Of a stretch of DNA of 64,000 nucleotides, positions 26,280 through 35,532 are shown one piece after another (positions within the stretch are counted from its first letter, which is position 1; every line of letters starts with the position of its first letter). Origin of the DNA: Pseudoalteromonas sp. T1lg88 (GTDB lineage: Bacteria; Pseudomonadota; Gammaproteobacteria; Enterobacterales; Alteromonadaceae); the NCBI RefSeq assembly GCF_002964765.1, contig NZ_PQCF01000001.1, forward strand, positions 62,001 to 126,000. The letters run 5' to 3'. The position numbers were made by a program, and so were the translations under genes. Under the pieces are notes generated by a model. The model saw only the letters and a list, made by a program, of their open reading frames with translations, had not been told where the DNA came from and did not search any database.

Positions 26280-27509
26280 ATGAGTAAGGTATCGTTAGCA
26301 AAAGATAAAATTAAGATTCTCTTGCTGGAAGGTGTACACCAAAGCGCAATTGAAACACTCAAGCGCAACGGCTACAGCAATATCGACTATGTCAAAACAT
26401 CGTTACCTGAAAATGAGCTCATCGAGCGTATCAGCGATGCCCACATTGTGGGTATTCGCTCACGCACGCAAATCACCGAAGCGGTACTGGACGCGGCACA
26501 AAAGCTGATTGCCGTGGGCTGCTTCTGCATCGGCACCAACCAGGTGGATTTAAGCGCTGCCAAACAACGCGGTATCGCTGTATTTAACGCGCCTTTTTCC
26601 AACACCCGCTCGGTTGCCGAACTGGTATTGGGTGAAATCCTGCTGTTATTACGCGGCATTCCTTTACGCAACGCCATGGCCCACCGCGGTCAGTGGTTAA
26701 AAACCGCCGAAGGCTCATTCGAAGCCCGTGGTAAAACCTTAGGTATTATAGGTTATGGCCATATCGGTACCCAGCTTGGCATCATGGCCGAAAACATAGG
26801 TATGACGGTGCAGTACTATGATATCGAAGACAAGCTATCTTTGGGTAATGCCCAGCAGATCCAAAACCTGACCCAGCTATTGCAAAGCTCGGATGTGGTA
26901 AGCCTGCACGTACCGGAAACACCGCAAACAAAAAACCTCATCGGCACCGCCGAGCTGGCAGTGATGAAAAAAGGCAGCATACTGATTAACGCCTCGCGCG
27001 GCACTGTAGTGGATATTGATGCCCTGGCCGAAGCTCTGGAAGATAAAAGCCTCTCTGGCGCCGCCATCGATGTATTCCCGGTGGAACCAAAATCAAATGA
27101 CGAAGAGTTTATCTCGCCGCTACGTCAATTCGATAATGTGATTTTGACTCCGCATGTGGGTGGCTCAACTCAGGAAGCGCAGGAAAGCATTGGCGTTGAG
27201 GTAGCTGGCAAGCTGGCCAAGTACTCGGATAACGGTTCAAGCATGACGGCTGTCAACTTCCCTGAGGTAGCCCTGCCGGAGCTGGCTAACCGCAGCCGTC
27301 TGCTCCATATTCACCAAAACCGCCCGGGTGTGCTAACGCAGATTAACCAAGCCTTTGCCCAGCACGGTATCAACATCGCCGCTCAGTACCTGCAAACGGA
27401 CGAAAGCATAGGCTATGTAGTTATCGATGTAGACAGCGACCACTCGGAGGTGGCGCTAAAAGAACTGAGTGCCGTAGACGGCACCATTCGCGCCCGTATC
27501 TTGCACTAA
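26280..27509 (+). CDS. serA: D-3-phosphoglycerate dehydrogenase
   Basis: This 409-residue enzyme oxidises 3-phosphoglycerate with NAD+, the first step of serine synthesis. Order of domains: substrate-binding lobe (FCIGTNQVDLSAAKQRGIAVFNAPFSNTRS), nucleotide-binding domain (GKTLGIIGYGHIGTQLG, LINASRGTVVD, LTPHVGGSTQEAQ) and a C-terminal ACT domain (about 335-409) through which serine inhibits. AGAGGA lies nine bases before the ATG at 26280. An ATG at 26271 abuts that SD and is less likely. serB is also in this window at 32.3 kb. Confidence 0.97.
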   Translation: MSKVSLAKDKIKILLLEGVHQSAIETLKRNGYSNIDYVKTSLPENELIERISDAHIVGIRSRTQITEAVLDAAQKLIAVGCFCIGTNQVDLSAAKQRGIAVFNAPFSNTRSVAELVLGEILLLLRGIPLRNAMAHRGQWLKTAEGSFEARGKTLGIIGYGHIGTQLGIMAENIGMTVQYYDIEDKLSLGNAQQIQNLTQLLQSSDVVSLHVPETPQTKNLIGTAELAVMKKGSILINASRGTVVDIDALAEALEDKSLSGAAIDVFPVEPKSNDEEFISPLRQFDNVILTPHVGGSTQEAQESIGVEVAGKLAKYSDNGSSMTAVNFPEVALPELANRSRLLHIHQNRPGVLTQINQAFAQHGINIAAQYLQTDESIGYVVIDVDSDHSEVALKELSAVDGTIRARILH

Positions 27510-27535
27510 GCTATCAACAGCAGTGCTCGTATATG

Positions 27536-27564
27536 AAAAAGCACAGCCTAGGCTGTGCTTTTTT
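27536..27564 (+). terminator. Terminator after serA
   Basis: AAGCACAGCC and GGCTGTGCTT (27539-27560) form a 10-bp stem with a TA centre, preceded by A and followed by T residues. It can also serve the convergent GST gene. Confidence 0.85.
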
Positions 27565-27583
27565 GTGCCTGTAGATTTATTAA

Positions 27584-28423
27584 TTAGTCCAAGTCGGCGG
27601 CGCTGTGGCGCTCGCGCAATTGCTCATCTTCGTCGCCCCAAGTGCGATTAACGCGTCGACCGCGCTGTACCGCAGGGCGTTGTTCAATTTTCTTCGCCCA
27701 GGCAAGTAAATGACGATATTCATGCACGGATAAAAACTCGGCAGCATCGTACGCCTTGCCCAGCACCAGAGCACCATACCAGGGCCAGATAGCCATGTCG
27801 GCAATGGAGTATTCATCCCCGGCCATGTATTCGTTTTGTGCCAAGTGCTTATCTAGCACATCCAACTGGCGCTTGGTTTCCATGGCGAAACGGTTAATGG
27901 GGTACTCCATGGGCTCCGGCGCATAAGCATAGAAGTGACCAAAACCACCTCCCACGTAGGGGGCACTGCCCATTTGCCAAAACAACCAGTTCATACACTC
28001 GGTTTTAGCCTGCGCATCCTTGGGAATAAATGAAGAAAACTTCTCTGCCAAATACAGCAAAATAGAGCCCGATTCAAAGACCCGGGTCGCCGGTGAGGTG
28101 CTGGTGTCTAACAAGGCGGGGATTTTTGAATTAGGGTTGATGGCGACAAAATCAGAGCCAAACTGCGAGCCTTCACTAATTTCAATCAAGAATGCATCAT
28201 ACTCCGCATCGCTGATCCCCTTAGCCAGCAGCTCTTCAAACATAATAGTTACTTTTTGGCCGTTGGGAGTGGCCAATGAATAAAGCTGAAACGGATGTTG
28301 TCCGCGCGGCAAATGCTGTTCAAAGGTTGCGCCGGATGTTGGTTTATTCAGACTGGCCCATTTGCCGCCATTTTCACTATCAAACTGCCAGACCTTAGGC
28401 GGAGTATAGGGGGTTGTGCTCAT
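27584..28423 (-). CDS. yghU: YghU-like glutathione S-transferase / disulfide-bond reductase
   Basis: A 279-residue protein closely resembling E. coli YghU (288 residues): HPFQLYSLATPNGQKVTIMFEELL, NPNSKIPALLD, FESGSILLYLAEKFSSF, MNWLFWQMGSAPYVGGGFGHFY and the tail EQLRERHSAADL. It has an N-terminal thioredoxin-like GSH-binding domain and a helical C-terminal domain. YghU binds two glutathiones and has disulfide-bond reductase activity. The gene is transcribed alone and converges on serA. ATG at 28423. Confidence 0.92.
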   Translation of the reverse strand: MSTTPYTPPKVWQFDSENGGKWASLNKPTSGATFEQHLPRGQHPFQLYSLATPNGQKVTIMFEELLAKGISDAEYDAFLIEISEGSQFGSDFVAINPNSKIPALLDTSTSPATRVFESGSILLYLAEKFSSFIPKDAQAKTECMNWLFWQMGSAPYVGGGFGHFYAYAPEPMEYPINRFAMETKRQLDVLDKHLAQNEYMAGDEYSIADMAIWPWYGALVLGKAYDAAEFLSVHEYRHLLAWAKKIEQRPAVQRGRRVNRTWGDEDEQLRERHSAADLD

Positions 28424-28579
28424 GAATGCTCCTTTGCATAATTTTGCGCCACTGAGCTACTAGACCTATGGTCGAAATAAAATATTACAAGGGATAACGC
28501 TCTAAAGGTAAGTCAAAGCCAATGCATAGCAATAAGTTAGCTGGTGTGTTAAAAATAAGTTAAACAAGGAAAGACCCAT

Positions 28580-29131
28580 TTGGTCGAGAGTAATTTGTTA
28601 GTAACTATGAAATGGACAGAGCCAAAAGAGATTGCCGCCGCGCGCGCAAAATTACAAAACCAAGCGGAGTACCACCCACTATTGATCACCATATCGGCCA
28701 TTGGGTACGCTCTAATTCCATTGATTCTAATACCTCTCTCAGCTTTATTAACAAACAAAGCGGTGATGTGGGACTTCACACTGCTGGCCATGCTGTTCTG
28801 TATGGTCGCAGGCCCAGCAGCTGAGCTAATCTCTAAATGGAATCGAATAGAAATACTTACCATTTCTTTGAGTGAAACGTCCGTCATCATTACTGGCACA
28901 AAATATTCTCGTACAGAGGATTATAAAGATTTAATGGGATGGTCACTGACAGATATACCGAATGCTGCAGTTCCCGATGGAAAGTTAATCATATTTGGCG
29001 ACCCTCAGGGTTTTAACTTATCCATAGGTGTTCCCAAAAACATTTCACTCCATGATATTCGAAAATATCTCTCCGAAAAATTAACAGAGCTTGAAGCCCG
29101 TGAGATTCCAAAACAGAAATATCTAGGTTGA
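28580..29131 (+). CDS. Membrane protein of unknown function (183 residues)
   Basis: I do not recognise the family. Two hydrophobic segments (about residues 33-58 and 66-85) separate a short basic N-terminus from a C-terminal soluble domain of about 95 residues rich in beta-type pattern (ILTISLSETSVIITGTKYSRTEDYKDLMGWSL). The layout resembles small proteins with a membrane hairpin and a PH-like cytoplasmic domain, which is a guess. A TTG start at 28580 has AAGGA nine bases upstream; an ATG at 28607 without a good SD would give 174 residues. The region is lower in GC than its neighbours, suggesting an accessory gene. Confidence 0.6.
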   Translation: MVESNLLVTMKWTEPKEIAAARAKLQNQAEYHPLLITISAIGYALIPLILIPLSALLTNKAVMWDFTLLAMLFCMVAGPAAELISKWNRIEILTISLSETSVIITGTKYSRTEDYKDLMGWSLTDIPNAAVPDGKLIIFGDPQGFNLSIGVPKNISLHDIRKYLSEKLTELEAREIPKQKYLG

Positions 29132-29213
29132 CGCCAACAAAACAGCTACGAAAGAAAATACAAGCACTGGCTAACTGTCATTACAGCCAAGTAATAACCC
29201 TAATGAGGTAAAA

Positions 29214-29573
29214 GTGGATCTATTCGATATATTTCAGCAGTACCGTCTTGAGCAAACGAAAACCGAAGCAGCCGAGCGAACTAGGCAGGTTGACCGCAAA
29301 GCTACAGATAATCAATACGACATCGTTGAGCTGCAAAGCAAAGTCGACCACCTTTCTCTGGTTTGCATGGCCATGAGTGAGCTCCTCGAAGAGGTTGGCT
29401 TTAACCGAGAACTGCTCCTTTCGAAAATGAAAGAAATTGATCTACGGGATGGTACATTGGATGGTAAATTTGCCCCTGCAAATGTATGCGGTAGTTGCGC
29501 ACGGGTTGTCTCGGCTAGACACTATACTTGCCTTTATTGCGGCACTAAAATTGATAAAACAAGTGCGTTTTAG
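29214..29573 (+). CDS. Small coiled-coil/zinc-ribbon protein of unknown function
   Basis: A 119-residue protein with a GTG start preceded by GAGGT. Residues about 10-75 are charged and heptad-like (EAAERTRQVDRKATDNQYDI, VELQSKVDHL), suggesting a coiled coil. The C-terminus has two Cys pairs, CGSC and CLYCG, that form a zinc-ribbon-like knuckle. Such proteins often act as adaptors or nucleic-acid binders, but no function can be assigned. It lies 83 bp after the unknown membrane protein gene and may be cotranscribed. Confidence 0.65.
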   Translation: MDLFDIFQQYRLEQTKTEAAERTRQVDRKATDNQYDIVELQSKVDHLSLVCMAMSELLEEVGFNRELLLSKMKEIDLRDGTLDGKFAPANVCGSCARVVSARHYTCLYCGTKIDKTSAF

Positions 29574-29667
29574 GGTGGGATACAAGGCAAGGTGTACAGA
29601 AAGCTGCGCCCCTAACTAAAGCTTAGGCGCTGTACCCCATATACATAAAAACGGGCTGAGAATGCAC

Positions 29668-29695
29668 AAAAAAGCCGGATTAATATCCGGCTTTT
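29668..29695. terminator. Bidirectional terminator at 29.7 kb
   Basis: AAAAGCCGGAT pairs with ATCCGGCTTTT over TAAT (29670-29695). It separates the plus-strand zinc-ribbon gene from the convergent minus-strand gene at 29716. Confidence 0.8.
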
Positions 29696-29715
29696 CCTAA
29701 ACAAACCCTAAAGGG

Positions 29716-30624
29716 TTATTTACCCGAGGCCTTTAAATTAAAATACTTGGCCAACTCTTCTGGGTGACCCATCAAGGTCATCATCTGCTCATTAACCTGG
29801 GCCACGGTCGTGCCCTCGGGTAAAGACACGGAAACCTTAAACTGCTCTGTGCCTTCGATAAAGCCCAATGCCGCATCACGCAAAGTTTGCGGCGCTGGTG
29901 ACATGCTTAGATGCTGCTGCGCCTGTTGCTGAAACTGCTCGTAGGTCAGGCCCTGCTCGGCAATCACCCTTTGTATCAGGTCCTTAAGTTTGCCGTTATT
30001 GTCCAGCTTAAAGCTGAAGCTTTTCGGCACCAACTCGGTCATGGCCGTCATCAGCTGGCTTTGTAGCGCCAGTTGCTGTTGCAAATTACCCTGCCCGTTT
30101 TGTTCTAGCTCTTCAAATTGCTGGCGCAGAGCCATCAGCGACTGAGAGTTGGTCATGGCAAAGCTAAACTCGACATCGGCGAGCTTGCCGGCATTGATCA
30201 CGGTCTTAGTGTCGGCATCACCGTTATCGGCGCTGTAATTAAATTCGCTGACCACATTGATACGCTCGCCGTCGAGCTCCTGCATCTCCACCACCACAGG
30301 GCCCATAAAGGTCATGTTATTTATGGCCATGCGAGTATTATCGCTCGCCTGCATCGGATTGAAACCCGCTAACTCTATGCTGTCGATATCAGCAAATTGC
30401 ACACCATCAGGCCCTTTAACCACGACCCTATTAAGCTCCAGGCTTTGGTTGAAGAGGTTGCTACTTATTTCCTTATAGCGCACATCCAGGCCGGTTTGGG
30501 CCTGTAGCTGCAATAAGTAGTCGTCGACGTCTTTGCGGGCTTCTTTACTGACATAATAATTAGCGTAGCTATAACCGCCAAATGCCATGGCCCCGAGGGC
30601 GGCAACAATAAGTAGTCTCTTCAT
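29716..30624 (-). CDS. Exported or membrane-anchored protein of unknown function (302 residues)
   Basis: The N-terminus (MKRLLIVAALGAMAFGGYSY, residues 1-20) is a signal peptide or uncleaved anchor. The body contains a beta-rich part (about 45-150) and a Gln/Leu-rich helical part (about 165-240: LRQQFEELEQNGQGNLQQQL). The overall pattern recalls DUF945/YdgA-like periplasmic proteins, but I could not confirm it. It ends in a terminator shared with the convergent neighbour and begins 52 bp downstream of radA on the same strand, so it may be the last gene of a radA transcript. Confidence 0.6.
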   Translation of the reverse strand: MKRLLIVAALGAMAFGGYSYANYYVSKEARKDVDDYLLQLQAQTGLDVRYKEISSNLFNQSLELNRVVVKGPDGVQFADIDSIELAGFNPMQASDNTRMAINNMTFMGPVVVEMQELDGERINVVSEFNYSADNGDADTKTVINAGKLADVEFSFAMTNSQSLMALRQQFEELEQNGQGNLQQQLALQSQLMTAMTELVPKSFSFKLDNNGKLKDLIQRVIAEQGLTYEQFQQQAQQHLSMSPAPQTLRDAALGFIEGTEQFKVSVSLPEGTTVAQVNEQMMTLMGHPEELAKYFNLKASGK

Positions 30625-30676
30625 ACTAAGTTCCTTTGGAGCTGTCCACGCTCCGAGTTAAATTAAGGGCACAACC

Positions 30677-32047
30677 CTAAAATAATGCTTCGAGAGCCTC
30701 GCTGAGGCTGGCAACCGCCTGCACCTGCATGCCCTCTATCGGCTCTTTCGGTTTATTATCTACCGGCACTATGGCCCGTTTAAAGCCGTGTTTGGCGGCC
30801 TCGCGTAAACGCTCCTGACCGCTGGGTACGGGACGAATTTCACCGCCTAGGCCCACCTCGCCAAACACCACCAATTCTCGCTCCAAGCTGTAGTTCTTAA
30901 AGCTGGAAACCAGGGCCACAATTAATGCTAAATCGGCACTGGTTTCTGATACCTTAACGCCGCCAACCACATTGACGAAAACGTCTTGATCCGCCACCTG
31001 CAGGCCACCATGGCGGTGCAGCACAGCCAAGAGCATGGCCAAACGGTTTTGCTCTAAGCCCACGGTCACGCGACGGGGGTTAGCCAACTGAGAATAGTCC
31101 ACCAGCGCCTGCACTTCCACCAACAGCGGACGCGTCCCTTCCCAGATCACCATGACCAAGGAGCCCGGCGTCTGCTCCTGGGAGCGATTTAAAAAAATAG
31201 CGGAGGGGTTTTTAACCTCACGCAGCCCCTGACCCGTCATGGCAAACACACCCAGCTCATTGACCGCACCAAAACGGTTTTTATTGCCACGCAGGGTACG
31301 AAAACGGCTGTCGCTGCTGCCCTCGAGCAAGATAGAACAATCGATACAGTGCTCGAGCACCTTAGGACCGGCCAGAGAACCGTCTTTGGTCACATGACCC
31401 ACCATAAGTATGGCAATCTGGTTTTGTTTGGCAAAACGGGTGAGGTAAGCGGCGCTTTCACGTACCTGAGAAACACTGCCTGGGGCCGATTGAATATCGG
31501 CCATATGCATCACCTGAATAGAGTCGATAACCATGATGCCGGGTTTTTCACGCAGCGCCAGCTGGCAAATGGTTTCCACATTGGTTTCCGCCAGGGTCTG
31601 CATCTTATCGGTAGGCAGGCCCAAACGTTTGGCGCGCATGGCCACCTGTTGCAGCGACTCCTCGCCGGTGACATACAAGGTTTTCATGTTCTCGGCCAGG
31701 CCACACATGGTTTGCAACAAGATGGTACTTTTACCGGCACCCGGCTCACCACCGATCAAAATGGCGCTACCCGGCACCACGCCTCCCCCGAGCACCCTAT
31801 CAAACTCGATAAAGCCGGTGGAAAAGCGCGGCAGGCTTTCTAAGTTAACTTCGTCCAGGGTTTGAATTTTGGCTTCTACCTGGCCGGCATAGCCGCTGGT
31901 AGCACTGCTGCGGCCGGTGTTTTTAACCGAGGGCACGCGAAATTCGGTCACCGTGTTCCAGGCCTTACATTCACTGCACTGGCCTTGCCAGCGCGCGAAC
32001 TCGGCACCACACTCGTTACATACAAAGGCTGTTTTCTTTTTTACCAT
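30677..32047 (-). CDS. radA: DNA repair protein RadA
   Basis: A 456-residue RecA-like branch-migration helicase. An N-terminal zinc finger uses Cys10, Cys13, Cys24 and Cys27. Walker A is GGEPGAGKST (about 99-108), the RadA-specific GNKNRFG motif follows near 255, and a C-terminal Lon-protease-like domain (about 290-456) lacks the catalytic serine-lysine dyad. It processes recombination intermediates together with RecA. E. coli shares the serB-radA order seen here, with a 243-bp spacer between them in this genome. Confidence 0.96.
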   Translation of the reverse strand: MVKKKTAFVCNECGAEFARWQGQCSECKAWNTVTEFRVPSVKNTGRSSATSGYAGQVEAKIQTLDEVNLESLPRFSTGFIEFDRVLGGGVVPGSAILIGGEPGAGKSTILLQTMCGLAENMKTLYVTGEESLQQVAMRAKRLGLPTDKMQTLAETNVETICQLALREKPGIMVIDSIQVMHMADIQSAPGSVSQVRESAAYLTRFAKQNQIAILMVGHVTKDGSLAGPKVLEHCIDCSILLEGSSDSRFRTLRGNKNRFGAVNELGVFAMTGQGLREVKNPSAIFLNRSQEQTPGSLVMVIWEGTRPLLVEVQALVDYSQLANPRRVTVGLEQNRLAMLLAVLHRHGGLQVADQDVFVNVVGGVKVSETSADLALIVALVSSFKNYSLERELVVFGEVGLGGEIRPVPSGQERLREAAKHGFKRAIVPVDNKPKEPIEGMQVQAVASLSEALEALF

Positions 32048-32290
32048 AGTGAGGGCATAACTTTTACTTGGGTTGTGTTTAAACCTTGCGCTTAAACTTG
32101 CGTAATTAAAGAATAAACAATAATTTGACTGTCAGTATAACGGTTTTTCACCTCTGGGTAATGGTTTAATAAGGGCGCAAGGGAATGGGTGTCCTGCCAT
32201 AAACGAGCTGATACCGCGCCTGGTGCAGGTGTATATAGGCGCCCACCCAAGTCTGGTCGAGCACCCTATTAAGTGGTTACAAAGTATTGG

Positions 32291-33304
32291 TTAACGTGCC
32301 GGAATAGTTAAAAAATAAAGCAGTTGTGCCAGGCTGCCAGCGGTGATCGCCGCAGGGGCCTCGGCCACCACCTTAGCCTTACCATGCACCGCCACGCCTA
32401 AACCGGCCTGATGCAGCATCGGCAGATCATTGGCACCATCGCCTATGGCCAGAGTTTGTGCTTTTGCCAGGCCCAGCTCATCGCGATAGGCACACAGAAA
32501 GCGTGCCTTTTCCTCGGCATCGACGATTTTCCCACTCACAGTGCCCACTAAGACCTGACCATCATCATCCAACTCATTGGCATGAATACGGTCCAGATCT
32601 AACAACCTTTGCACCTGAGCGGCGAAGGGCACAAAGCCCCCAGAAGCTATGGCCAGATGCCAATTATGTTGTTTCAAAACCTCACAGACCTGCTCTATGC
32701 CGGGCATAAGCGGTAACTGGCTTTGTAGTTCGGTCACCAGGTCTAACGGGATCCCCGTTAACTTAGCGACCCGCTGGCGCAGGCTGGCGCTAAATTCAAG
32801 TTTTCCGGCCATGGCCTGTGCGGTCACCGCCGCCACTTCTTCATAAACGCCACCTAGGCGGGCGATTTCATCGATACATTCAATGGTAATGGCGGTGGAG
32901 TCCATATCCATCACCAGTAATCCGGGCTCGCTCAGCTTAGGCGGATTAACCAGTGCCGCGCATTGCACGCCATTGTCGGCGCCATATTGCTTAAGTTGCT
33001 GCGCCAATTCCGGCATCCCGCCATGCACGACAAAGACAAAGGCCGGAGGCAAATCACTGTCGGCTTCAAAGCGGCAAACGGCGCTGACTTGACCGGACCA
33101 TTGTTGTAATTGTTGTATTAAATTAGCCACTTGCATACCCAGTTGAAAACCGAATAGCAGTACATAAGTTGGGGGTTGAGGCGCGTTTTCTGCCACCAAA
33201 GACGGATGGTCGATGTCATACCAAAGGTTTAAACTTAGCTGATTACTTAAGGACAGATCGTCTTGCTGTGCTAAAGTGGAAAAGGCAATATTAGGCTGTG
33301 ACAT
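32291..33304 (-). CDS. serB: Phosphoserine phosphatase
   Basis: A 337-residue HAD-family enzyme that releases serine from phosphoserine. Motif I is VMDMDSTAITIECIDEIARLGG with the nucleophile Asp, motif II is AIASGGF and motif IV is AIGDGANDLPMLHQAGLGVA. An N-terminal regulatory domain of about 110 residues precedes the HAD domain. The ATG at 33304 is chosen over a TTG one codon upstream, with GGGAG six bases before it. It is divergent from ytjB, a conserved arrangement. Confidence 0.96.
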   Translation of the reverse strand: MSQPNIAFSTLAQQDDLSLSNQLSLNLWYDIDHPSLVAENAPQPPTYVLLFGFQLGMQVANLIQQLQQWSGQVSAVCRFEADSDLPPAFVFVVHGGMPELAQQLKQYGADNGVQCAALVNPPKLSEPGLLVMDMDSTAITIECIDEIARLGGVYEEVAAVTAQAMAGKLEFSASLRQRVAKLTGIPLDLVTELQSQLPLMPGIEQVCEVLKQHNWHLAIASGGFVPFAAQVQRLLDLDRIHANELDDDGQVLVGTVSGKIVDAEEKARFLCAYRDELGLAKAQTLAIGDGANDLPMLHQAGLGVAVHGKAKVVAEAPAAITAGSLAQLLYFLTIPAR

Positions 33305-33383
33305 CAAAGGCTCCCAGGCGAAATGTAGTCGTGATACGGCATTGCCAATTTAATCACCGATAGCCACGAAAGTCAGTAACCAC

Positions 33384-34016
33384 ATGAGTGATATGAAAAA
33401 TAAACAAGTAAAAAATCCGGTGCGCAGCTCGCGATGGCAACGTCTTAGACGCTTGATCTTTGCCGCGCTGTGTTTTGTGTTACTGACCTGGATGGCCTTT
33501 AACACCAGCTTTCAGGGTCACCATATGCTTTACCAGCAAGGCTATCACAGTGCCAAAAGCCTGTCGCAGCAGCTGGCGCTGACCGCAGCTGTGCCGTTGG
33601 AGCAAAACAACAAGCCTCGCCTGGGTGAGCTGGCCAATCAACTCAGCAGCGATGCGGTGATCCAAAGCGCGGTTATTTACGATATACATGGCACGGCTCA
33701 GGCACACAGCGAGGCCTACAGTCCCTATCAATCTGACTTGGGGATCACTCAGGCTACACCGGGGATCAGCAAGCTTACACAACCCATAGTGGTGCCCATC
33801 ACCTCGCCACAAGACAACAAACCCATAGGTTTTGCCCGGGTCAACTACCTGCCACAAACAGCTATAGACACCAGCCACCGCTATATTCATGAGGTGGGTC
33901 GCCAGGTGCTGCTGATGCTGTTTATTTGCTGCATCTTTACCTGGCAACTTGGGCGCGGTCTAAAGCGCTGGCAGTTAAAGCGCTACTTTCGCACAAAAGC
34001 CAAGCAGTTTAGATAA
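33384..34016 (+). CDS. ytjB: YtjB/Smp family membrane protein
   Basis: A 210-residue protein with a basic N-terminus, a first membrane segment (about 25-42), a periplasmic domain (about 45-170) and a second membrane segment (about 175-190) followed by a basic tail. This two-helix layout and its position divergent to serB match YtjB (Smp, also AhpA), whose homologue in Aggregatibacter affects membrane morphology. The periplasmic part contains SAVIYDIHGTAQAHSEAYSPYQ. Its 3' end overlaps the convergent TatD-family gene by 34 bp. Confidence 0.8.
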   Translation: MSDMKNKQVKNPVRSSRWQRLRRLIFAALCFVLLTWMAFNTSFQGHHMLYQQGYHSAKSLSQQLALTAAVPLEQNNKPRLGELANQLSSDAVIQSAVIYDIHGTAQAHSEAYSPYQSDLGITQATPGISKLTQPIVVPITSPQDNKPIGFARVNYLPQTAIDTSHRYIHEVGRQVLLMLFICCIFTWQLGRGLKRWQLKRYFRTKAKQFR

Positions 34017-34750
34017 AGCTGCTCGCTTAAGGCCTCATAGTCCTGCCGTTGTAACAGCGCGGCCAGGGCTAAAAACACATTAGGTATGCGCTCTGGGGTA
34101 TTTCTTTGCCCCTGATAACCACACAAGGGCATGCTGGGCGCATCGGTTTCGAGTAGCAGATGCTCGACGCCCACATGGTGCAAAGCTTGCTGAGTTTTTT
34201 GTGCTCTGGGATAGGTGATGGTGCCCCCCACCCCGAGTTTAAATCCGGCCTTGATGTAACTTTGGGCCACCTGCTGTGAGCCGGAAAACGCATGGATCAC
34301 ACCACCGAATTTGGGCGGGCAGCGCTTAAAGCTGGCAGCGATTAGGTCGTGACTTTGCCTGTGGTGGACAATCAACGGCAGCTCAAATTCATTGGCCAAA
34401 GCGATTTGCGCCTCAAATAGGCTTTGCTGTTTCTCTAGCTCACCGATACTTCTATCCAGACCACATTCGCCAACGGCGACAAAACTGTCGCGATTGGCCG
34501 CAATTAAATCACTCAGCTCGGCGATATGCGAGTCGTGATGCTGGGCAAGAAAGTATGGGTGCAGGCCGGCGCTGATATAGGTCGTGGGGTATTGTTTGGT
34601 GAAGGTCAGCAGATTTTTGCATTGTGCCAGGCTCACGCCCGGCACCACAAGGTGTGTGACTCCCAGCGACAGAGCATTGGCAATACACTGCGCCCTATCC
34701 TCATCGAATTCGCTAAAATCGAGATGACAGTGGGAGTCAATAAAGCGCAT
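33983..34750 (-). CDS. yjjV: TatD-family metal-dependent deoxyribonuclease (YjjV-like)
   Basis: A 255-residue TIM-barrel hydrolase with metal ligands in SHCHLDF (residues 6-12), AVGECGLDRS, VHHRQSHDL, VIHAFSGS and LETDAPSMPL. TatD enzymes are 3'-5' exonucleases or DNases acting in repair and DNA turnover. The compact length and linkage with the serB/radA and prfC/rimI neighbourhoods favour YjjV rather than TatD. Its start codon overlaps the pdxH stop (TGATG), so the two are translationally coupled; the 3' end overlaps ytjB. Confidence 0.88.
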   Translation of the reverse strand: MRFIDSHCHLDFSEFDEDRAQCIANALSLGVTHLVVPGVSLAQCKNLLTFTKQYPTTYISAGLHPYFLAQHHDSHIAELSDLIAANRDSFVAVGECGLDRSIGELEKQQSLFEAQIALANEFELPLIVHHRQSHDLIAASFKRCPPKFGGVIHAFSGSQQVAQSYIKAGFKLGVGGTITYPRAQKTQQALHHVGVEHLLLETDAPSMPLCGYQGQRNTPERIPNVFLALAALLQRQDYEALSEQLYLNCLAFVRK

Positions 34751-35388
34751 CAGGGGTTTAAGCGCTCAACACGCCAGCTGTTATCTTCCTGGCGAATATA
34801 CATAAAGCGGTCGTGCAGGCGATGGGCGCCGCCTTGCCAAAACTCCACCTTGGTGGGCTTTACGCAATAACCGCCCCAGAAATCCGGTAAGGGGATCTCC
34901 CCCTTGGCAAACTTGTTCTTCATTTGCGCGAATTTTTCCATCAACACCTGGCGTGAAGACACGGGTCGGCTCTGGCTTGATGCCCAGGCTGCGAGCTGGC
35001 TTTCTTTAGGACGGGATAAGAAGTACTTGGCCACATCGGATACCGGCAAGGGCTGAGCTTCGCCATAGACTATTACCTGACGCTCAAACATATGCCAGGG
35101 GAAATGCAGGCTGATCTTGTTGTTCTTCGCCAATTCACTGGCCTTACGCGAGCCGGTGTTGGTAAAGAAAACAAAGCCGTTTTCATCCAGGTTTTTCAAC
35201 AACACAATGCGCTGCGAAGGCTGACCATGCTCATCCACAGTCGCCACCACCATGGCCGTTGGGTCTGGAATTTGCGCCTTTATAGCCTGCTCTAGCCACT
35301 TCTCAAATTGCGCAATGGGCGTGGCCTCGAGCATGCTCTCATCCAACCCGCCTTGTAAATATTCACGACGAATATCATCAAGTTTCAT
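34750..35388 (-). CDS. pdxH: Pyridoxamine/pyridoxine 5'-phosphate oxidase
   Basis: This 212-residue FMN enzyme makes pyridoxal 5'-phosphate from PNP or PMP. Family blocks are [13 protein letters not shown] at the N-terminus, [30 protein letters not shown] for FMN binding, [42 protein letters not shown] and the tail [24 protein letters not shown]. Length matches E. coli (218). It forms a two-gene unit with the TatD-family gene. Confidence 0.96.
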   Translation of the reverse strand: MKLDDIRREYLQGGLDESMLEATPIAQFEKWLEQAIKAQIPDPTAMVVATVDEHGQPSQRIVLLKNLDENGFVFFTNTGSRKASELAKNNKISLHFPWHMFERQVIVYGEAQPLPVSDVAKYFLSRPKESQLAAWASSQSRPVSSRQVLMEKFAQMKNKFAKGEIPLPDFWGGYCVKPTKVEFWQGGAHRLHDRFMYIRQEDNSWRVERLNP

Positions 35389-35455
35389 AGCAAATCCTTC
35401 TAATTATCACCGCCGTCTAAAACACAAATGGCAAGGCTAAAGCCGCAAATATAGG

Positions 35456-35526
35456 TTGTAGATCGGAATTTAATCCCGACAAACGAACTATCAGCTATCT
35501 TGTCGGCGCAGAGCACCGACCTACAA
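35456..35526. repeat. 71-bp palindromic element with two nested stems
   Basis: TTGTAGATCGG (35456-35466) pairs with CCGACCTACAA (35516-35526) with one mismatch, enclosing CCCGACAA/TTGTCGG (35475-35482 and 35500-35506). It has no coding capacity. It resembles short palindromic repeats scattered in marine Gammaproteobacteria, from memory and not verified. Confidence 0.55.
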
Positions 35527-35532
35527 ATCACA

